Shown piece after piece: positions 62,441-64,000 of a stretch of DNA of 64,000 bases. Position numbers and translations under genes: made by a program. Location: positions 7,237,702 through 7,301,701 of the forward strand of contig ML679961.1 in NCBI GenBank assembly GCA_007922225.1, written 5' to 3'. Within the stretch, counting starts at the first letter, position 1. The number at the start of each line of letters is the position of its first letter. The stretch is from Emydura subglobosa (Eukaryota > Chordata > Testudines > Chelidae). The notes under the pieces are model-generated. The model had not been told where the DNA came from and did no database searches. It saw only the letters and a program-made list of their open reading frames with translations.

Positions 62441-64000
62441 CAGATGGCCCTGCTCGTGGATAAAATGCACCAAACTGGTATTAACACTCATCGTATACTA
62501 GGGGCAGAAGTTTGTGAAGGCAGGCTGAGGGGCCAGTGACACTGAATATGCCAAAAGGGCCGTGAGAGATGGCTGTAGGGTGAACACGCAAGGAGCACTC
62601 GCTTAGGGACAAATCAAAAAGCACTAAGGCGATCTAAAATGTTGGGGACAGAAATTCACCTCGCCCTCGAGAAGAGCATTTTTAATGACTAGTGAGATCC
62701 CTTAGGCTTGAAATAAGTCAGCAGGGAAATTGCATAAGGATTTCTTCCATTACGTTAGATGGTGGTGTGCTTATTTTTTTCATTCTCTTTATTTCAGGCA
62801 GTCGCTGAAGGTAGAGCAGAATGTTACTGTACTTCATGAGTAGCCCCACCGAGGTCAGCGAATCTGGGCTGGGACTTTGGAGAACACCGCAGAAGGCCAG
62901 GCAGCAGTATTAGAGGTGCGTCCCTTTGGGAGAAGTATACTTTTGAGGTCCTTTCTTCTTGATCTGCAGATGGGGCCTAGCTAGGAGAAGGTTAAGGATT
63001 CTGCTCACTCTTCGAAAAGAGTCTGGGATAACCCCTTTTGTACGAGTAGGCTTGGTAAAGATAGGCGTGGTTTGTTCAGCTTCTGAGCATGCCCAGTGTG
63101 AGCCAGATATTTCCAGAAGCCTGAGAAAATTCAAAGGCTGGTCCTGCTCCCACTGAATTGAATGGCAGGATATCTCTTGACTTCAGTGGGATTTGGGTCG
63201 GACCTGAGAGCTCATACAGCTAAACAAAGATACTGGGCCTTCTTTTGAACCAGCCCATCACCCGTGGCCCTTACTACATCGTACTCCAGCATGCTGACAG
63301 GGATGTTTGGCTGGTGCAATGGAGTCTCATCTCCTTGGTGAAGCGTGAGCTATTGCTGAGAACAAAGGGCTGGATTCTGCCCCCTTTGGCTCTGGTGGGG
63401 TAGCGCTGCACCCTACAAGTGGACTCGCTGACCTTGGTGGGAGGTGCAGGGCTGCTCAACACTCAGGATGGCAGAACCGGGTCCATGACGGCTGTTGTGT
63501 TTGCGGGCTCATTGGTGCACTAGCATCTCTTTGGACAGTGTTTGGGGCTCACTTGGTTAACAGCTCTGGGTGAACTCTTGGGGTTGACTTCATGACCACT
63601 CTGGGTGAATGTCATTCTCAAGAGCGCTGCCTCAGACCAATTGCCAACCTGTTCCGCCCAACCGCTTTTCACAATTTCGCTCACGTTTGGTGGAATTTCC
63701 CAAAGCTCCTGAGTGACAGAGAGGTGCGGGCCCCACTGGAAAACTCAAGGAGACTTTTGAAATCCCCACCCCTTTTCTGCCTAGGGGTAGTAACTAACTA
63801 CTGCTGGAAGATCACCTTGGGCTCCACCTTGAGTAGCATGGCAACAGACAAGTGTTCCAGCACACCCAGGTATTTTGTTAGACGGTGAATGGCATTAAAT
63901 GCATTGCTGATGGGTGGTTATCACAACCTCCGTCAGGTCTACTAATGGGGGAGGTCTTGGGGATGGTGAAATGATTCTGCCTTCAGCTTCTCAATTCCCG
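62441..64000. other. Intergenic to window end, no gene recognised
   Basis: GCTGGATTCTGCCCCCTTTG near 63371 and the palindrome at 63140 suggest repeat relics. The last open frame (63592-63888) shows no recognisable family. Confidence 0.5.
63140..63210. mobile_element. Short palindromic relic
   Basis: GGTCCTGCTCCCACTGAATT and GACTTCAGTGGGATTTGGGT are inverted halves. Family unsure. Confidence 0.45.

Overview
This window looks like nuclear DNA of a non-avian sauropsid, most likely a turtle, with a crocodilian as the main alternative. The reasons are many CR1 LINE 3' ends with the ATTCTATG-type tail, MIR-like CORE-SINEs with L2-type tails, decayed L2-like LINEs, several families of palindromic MITEs of the kind I associate with turtle genomes, and one vertebrate protein-coding exon with ordinary splice signals. 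The species call rests on memory of repeat families and was not searched.

Only one host gene is supported: the first coding exon of TRIM9 (brain E3 ubiquitin ligase), on the minus strand at 43211-44035. It encodes 275 residues (split RING, B-box 1, B-box 2) and ends in phase 0 at a GTGAG donor. It sits in a CpG island whose upstream side has two CCAAT boxes and several GC boxes. Everything from 43210 down to 1 is therefore read as TRIM9 intron 1, at least 43.2 kb long, because I recognised no second exon. Everything above about 44.4 kb is the upstream intergenic flank, where I found no host gene.

The rest is mostly transposon debris in layers. The intron holds a decayed hAT transposase gene with BED finger and hATC domain (39924-41639), one ERV-like solo LTR (6880-7601), two LTR-like elements beginning TGTGACAGGG (25661-26516 and 34501-35343), CR1 and L2 fragments in both orientations, MIR-like SINEs and many MITEs. 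The upstream flank holds a third LTR-like element (56352-56832), a long decayed CR1 reverse-transcriptase copy (about 57500-59110), an L2-like copy (59150-59560) and more CR1 tails and SINEs.

Several insertions are nested and can be ordered in time: a solo LTR inside a CR1, hAT MITEs inside a CR1 and inside another MITE, and MITEs inside two SINEs or L2 tails. I found no CRISPR array, operon, tRNA, rRNA or viral coding region, and nothing I would call a new biological system. The items most worth a second look are the nested insertions with target-site duplications, a 51-bp-arm hairpin at 13295-13414, a 16-bp palindrome beside the TRIM9 splice donor, and a few unique AT-rich stretches that could be conserved enhancers.
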